In this document: piece after piece, positions 61,776 through 64,000 of the stretch | Layout: each line of letters starts with the position of its first letter | How positions within the stretch are numbered: position 1 is the first letter of the stretch | Assembly (NCBI RefSeq): GCF_000406965.1 | Contig: NZ_KE136368.1 | Coordinates: 62,001 to 126,000, forward strand | DNA length: 64,000 nucleotides | Direction: 5' to 3' | DNA from: Enterococcus avium ATCC 14025 | Lineage (GTDB): Bacteria; Bacillota; Bacilli; Lactobacillales; Enterococcaceae | Translations under genes and position numbers: made by a program | The notes under the pieces: generated by a model | Seen by the model: the letters and a program-made list of their open reading frames with translations, nothing else | Database searches by the model: none | What the model was told of the DNA's origin: nothing

Positions 61776-63671
61776 GTGCTGACTAAAAAAGAAAAAGAGC
61801 TGATTGATTATTTAAATAAAAAAGCTCGTTGGGTAACCTCAGATGAACTAGCTGAATTTAGCAGTTGCACCACTCGTACGATTCGTAATCGTATTGCCAA
61901 GATCAATCAAAACAATCCAGCGCTTATTTTAACCAGTCATCGCGGCTACCAGCTGAATGGGGAAGTAGGTATCGAGTCAGGCGGCACCGAGGATCGCAAA
62001 TCTCGAATCTTTTTGGAGCTGTTGAAGCATTCGTCGGAGGGAGTCGACTTTTATGAATTGGCGGAGAAGCTTTTCATCTCTGAATCTACGTTAAAAAATG
62101 ATATCCAGCAATTAAAAAAAGAAATCACCAACGATGCGATTCAAATTGTTTTCGAACAAGATTATATTAAGCTGACGGGACCAGAACGGGCAAAGCGACG
62201 TTATCTTATCTCACTTTTATACAATGAAAGTGACCTGCAGGAAAAGCTGAAGGTCAGTATTCAGCAAATGATTGGGTATATTTCGCTGGAAAAGCTGCAG
62301 CAGACGATTCAAAACGTGTTGACTGAAAACAATATCCAGATCAATCAATACTCGCTGAATAACATCGTACTCCACTTCGCTATCAGTATTGAACGTATTC
62401 GCCAAGGGCATAGCCTAAAGAAAAGCTTGAATGAAAATCCCGCACAAAACAGTCCGGAATTCTTAATCGCAGAAGAAATCAGCAATCAATTGGCACAGCA
62501 ATACGGTATTCATTTTTCCCATGCAGAATTAGAGCAATTGTCATTATTATTTATTGGCATGCAAAATGAAAACTTAGCAAAGGAAAAGAATCAGCAGCTC
62601 TCCAGCTTTGTTGATCCCAAAATCATCAGCGCCTTAAAGGATGTCTTAGCCGAGGTAGAGCGGACCTATTTAGTCGAATTGAACGATGAGGAATTTTTCA
62701 ATAAATTAGCGATTCATCTACAAAGTCTGTATTATCGTTCTCACTACGAAACCTTTACTCGCAATAGCAGCTTGTTGGATTTAAAAACAGCCTATCCGTT
62801 GATTTATGATCTAGCCGTGTACATTTCTTCTTTAATTCAAGATCGCTTAGCTATCTGGTTCAATGATGACGAAATTTCATTCATTGCTTTACATATTGGG
62901 TCATTTCTTGAAACGCAAAAGCATTTTCGTAATCAGATTACCATTCAATTAGTAGTGAACGATTATCATGATATTGGCAGAAATCTAAGGAAAGAAATTG
63001 AAGAACGCCTCGGAGAAAATATCAACGTCATAGTGACGGAAAAATGGAAAGCTGCGAATGCTGATTATGATTTATTGCTAACGACAGATCGGGAAACAGC
63101 TTCTAAAAACGAAGGGGCCGTTTTTATCCATCCTTTTTTAACCGACAAAGATGTTAAAAAAATTGAAAAACGAATTGATGCCTTAAAATCACAGCGGGAA
63201 AAAAGACGCATGTATCAAACCATCGAAAAATTCATTTTGCCAGAATTGTATTTCAATCAGTTTGATCCTGCTGGATTAACGCCGATGGAAATACGAAGTC
63301 AAATCAATCAACGAATGGTCAATGAACACTTTGTGGACGCTCATTTCTTAGAAAAGGTAGAAAAGCGTGAGCGGATGTCTCCAACCAGCTTTCCATCAGG
63401 AATCGCAGTCCCCCATTCTGTCGAGCTGGAAGCCAAAAGAAGCGGAGTGGCAATCATGACGCTGCAAGAACCATTGGTTTGGGCTGATCATACGATTAAG
63501 CTAATCGCTTATATTGCTATTAATAAAGAAGAAGCAAATGAATTCAATGATTTTTTTGAGAAATTTATTGAGATTGTTTCAGAACCGATCAATACCAAGC
63601 AGTTGAGTATGAGCGAAGATTATGAGGCGTTTATTTTACGTTTGAAGGCGATGGTGGAGGCCGATGAGTAA
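61776..63671 (+). CDS. licR: LicR-type PRD/EIIA activator of the GH1 PTS operon
   Basis: A 631-residue multidomain regulator: two N-terminal helix-turn-helix parts, PRD1 (His in NIVLHFAISIER), PRD2 with both His (LAIHLQSL, ALHIGSFLE), an EIIB-like domain lacking Cys (LVVNDYHDIG), and EIIA with His in GIAVPHSVE. GTG start with RBS GGAGGTG. It follows the lactose-family PTS and GH1 genes and probably activates them. Overlaps the next gene by eight bases. Confidence 0.85.
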   Translation: MLTKKEKELIDYLNKKARWVTSDELAEFSSCTTRTIRNRIAKINQNNPALILTSHRGYQLNGEVGIESGGTEDRKSRIFLELLKHSSEGVDFYELAEKLFISESTLKNDIQQLKKEITNDAIQIVFEQDYIKLTGPERAKRRYLISLLYNESDLQEKLKVSIQQMIGYISLEKLQQTIQNVLTENNIQINQYSLNNIVLHFAISIERIRQGHSLKKSLNENPAQNSPEFLIAEEISNQLAQQYGIHFSHAELEQLSLLFIGMQNENLAKEKNQQLSSFVDPKIISALKDVLAEVERTYLVELNDEEFFNKLAIHLQSLYYRSHYETFTRNSSLLDLKTAYPLIYDLAVYISSLIQDRLAIWFNDDEISFIALHIGSFLETQKHFRNQITIQLVVNDYHDIGRNLRKEIEERLGENINVIVTEKWKAANADYDLLLTTDRETASKNEGAVFIHPFLTDKDVKKIEKRIDALKSQREKRRMYQTIEKFILPELYFNQFDPAGLTPMEIRSQINQRMVNEHFVDAHFLEKVEKRERMSPTSFPSGIAVPHSVELEAKRSGVAIMTLQEPLVWADHTIKLIAYIAINKEEANEFNDFFEKFIEIVSEPINTKQLSMSEDYEAFILRLKAMVEADE

Positions 63672-64000
63672 AAACTTTCTAGGCCGGTTGTTCTTAGTGA
63701 TTTTTGGTACGATCTTGATGGGTCTTGGAATCGAAATGATCGTGGTGGCCAATCAAGGCTTTGATTCTGTTAGTACGTTGATCTTAGGCTTAATGCAACA
63801 TACAGCGATTCCTTTTGGACGCTGGAGTCAATTGATAAGCTTCCTATTTTTATTGATGACTTTTTTGTATAATCGCAGGATTTTAGGAATCGGCAGTCTC
63901 ATCAATACATTCCTAGTTGGTGAGACCATCAATCGAACGGCAAATATTTTTCAATCCATCGATTTTTTTCAGAACAGTATGGGAAGTTCTGTTTTAGGCT
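63664..64000 (+). CDS. YczE/YitT-like membrane protein, cut by the window end
   Basis: The first 112 residues are visible: MSKNFLGRLFLVIFGTILMGLGIEMIVVANQGFDSVSTLI, then TAIPFGRWSQLISFLFLLMTFL, the layout of YczE-type membrane proteins. ATG within the end of the activator gene suggests co-transcription. Function unknown. Confidence 0.7.
   Translation, partial: MSKNFLGRLFLVIFGTILMGLGIEMIVVANQGFDSVSTLILGLMQHTAIPFGRWSQLISFLFLLMTFLYNRRILGIGSLINTFLVGETINRTANIFQSIDFFQNSMGSSVLG

Overview
This is a low-GC Firmicute chromosome segment, most likely an Enterococcus and perhaps the avium/raffinosus group. That is inference from the family mix: many PTS operons, BglG/LicR-type regulators, class II aldolases, DUF1659/DUF2922 small proteins, a MucBP surface protein and nreABC/nirBD. 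I see no rRNA, tRNA, CRISPR array or intact insertion sequence. The first and last genes run off the window.

Layout. 1-7133: the end of ribokinase, then an antiterminator gene and an alpha-glucoside-type PTS operon (deacetylase, EIICB, GH4 6-phospho-alpha-glucosidase, EIIA), with a RAT/terminator pair before the regulator gene and another before the operon, followed by a GRP-family sugar uptake protein. 7134-13119: an accessory stretch with a MucBP surface protein, an acyltransferase, small membrane proteins and two decayed genes (HxlR regulator, quinone oxidoreductase). 13120-15541: a minus-strand holin/DUF2922/DUF1659 operon of unknown role, with a cluster of GGTCAA repeats upstream and a possible non-coding transcript. 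15555-20240: LysR with a divergent TDT transporter, orphan rfbD, two small unknowns and L-lactate dehydrogenase. 20489-21758: an Rpn-nuclease locus broken by a TGA, with its C-terminal domain kept as a separately translatable ORF and present again as a stand-alone paralogue. 21934-28549 (minus): the kdgA-kdgK-kduI-kduD pathway with its IclR regulator, an MsmK-type ATPase and a PucR-like regulator. 29353-30444: a fusion of two of the proteins encoded at 13-15 kb.

30783-46550 is a sugar island. A GntR gene is preceded by TTGTAC boxes on a strict 10-bp grid. It is followed by an aldolase, a galactitol-type PTS and an FGGY kinase, then a second aldolase and a PRD/EIIA activator. A mannose-type PTS comes next, with three tandem 147-bp leader units between EIIB and EIIC and a diverged copy before EIIA. 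The island ends with a dehydrogenase, a second FGGY kinase, a zinc-ribbon protein and a third aldolase. The apparent logic is PTS uptake, oxidation to a ketose phosphate, a second phosphorylation by an FGGY kinase, and aldol cleavage.

46870-58053: an aminotransferase, an XRE-TPR regulator, then nreABC-sirB and nirB-nirD-SUMT-nirC-hemC, that is nitrate/oxygen-controlled nitrite reduction with siroheme supply. An exact TAGGG-N4-CCCTA box lies before nirB. 58300-64000: a lactose/cellobiose-family PTS with a GH1 enzyme that has Gln where the acid/base Glu is expected, a LicR-type activator and the start of a YczE-like membrane protein.

The best candidates for something undescribed are the tandem PTS leader element (39421-40945), the Rpn locus, the DUF1659/DUF2922/holin module with its fusion protein, and the Gln-containing GH1 enzyme.
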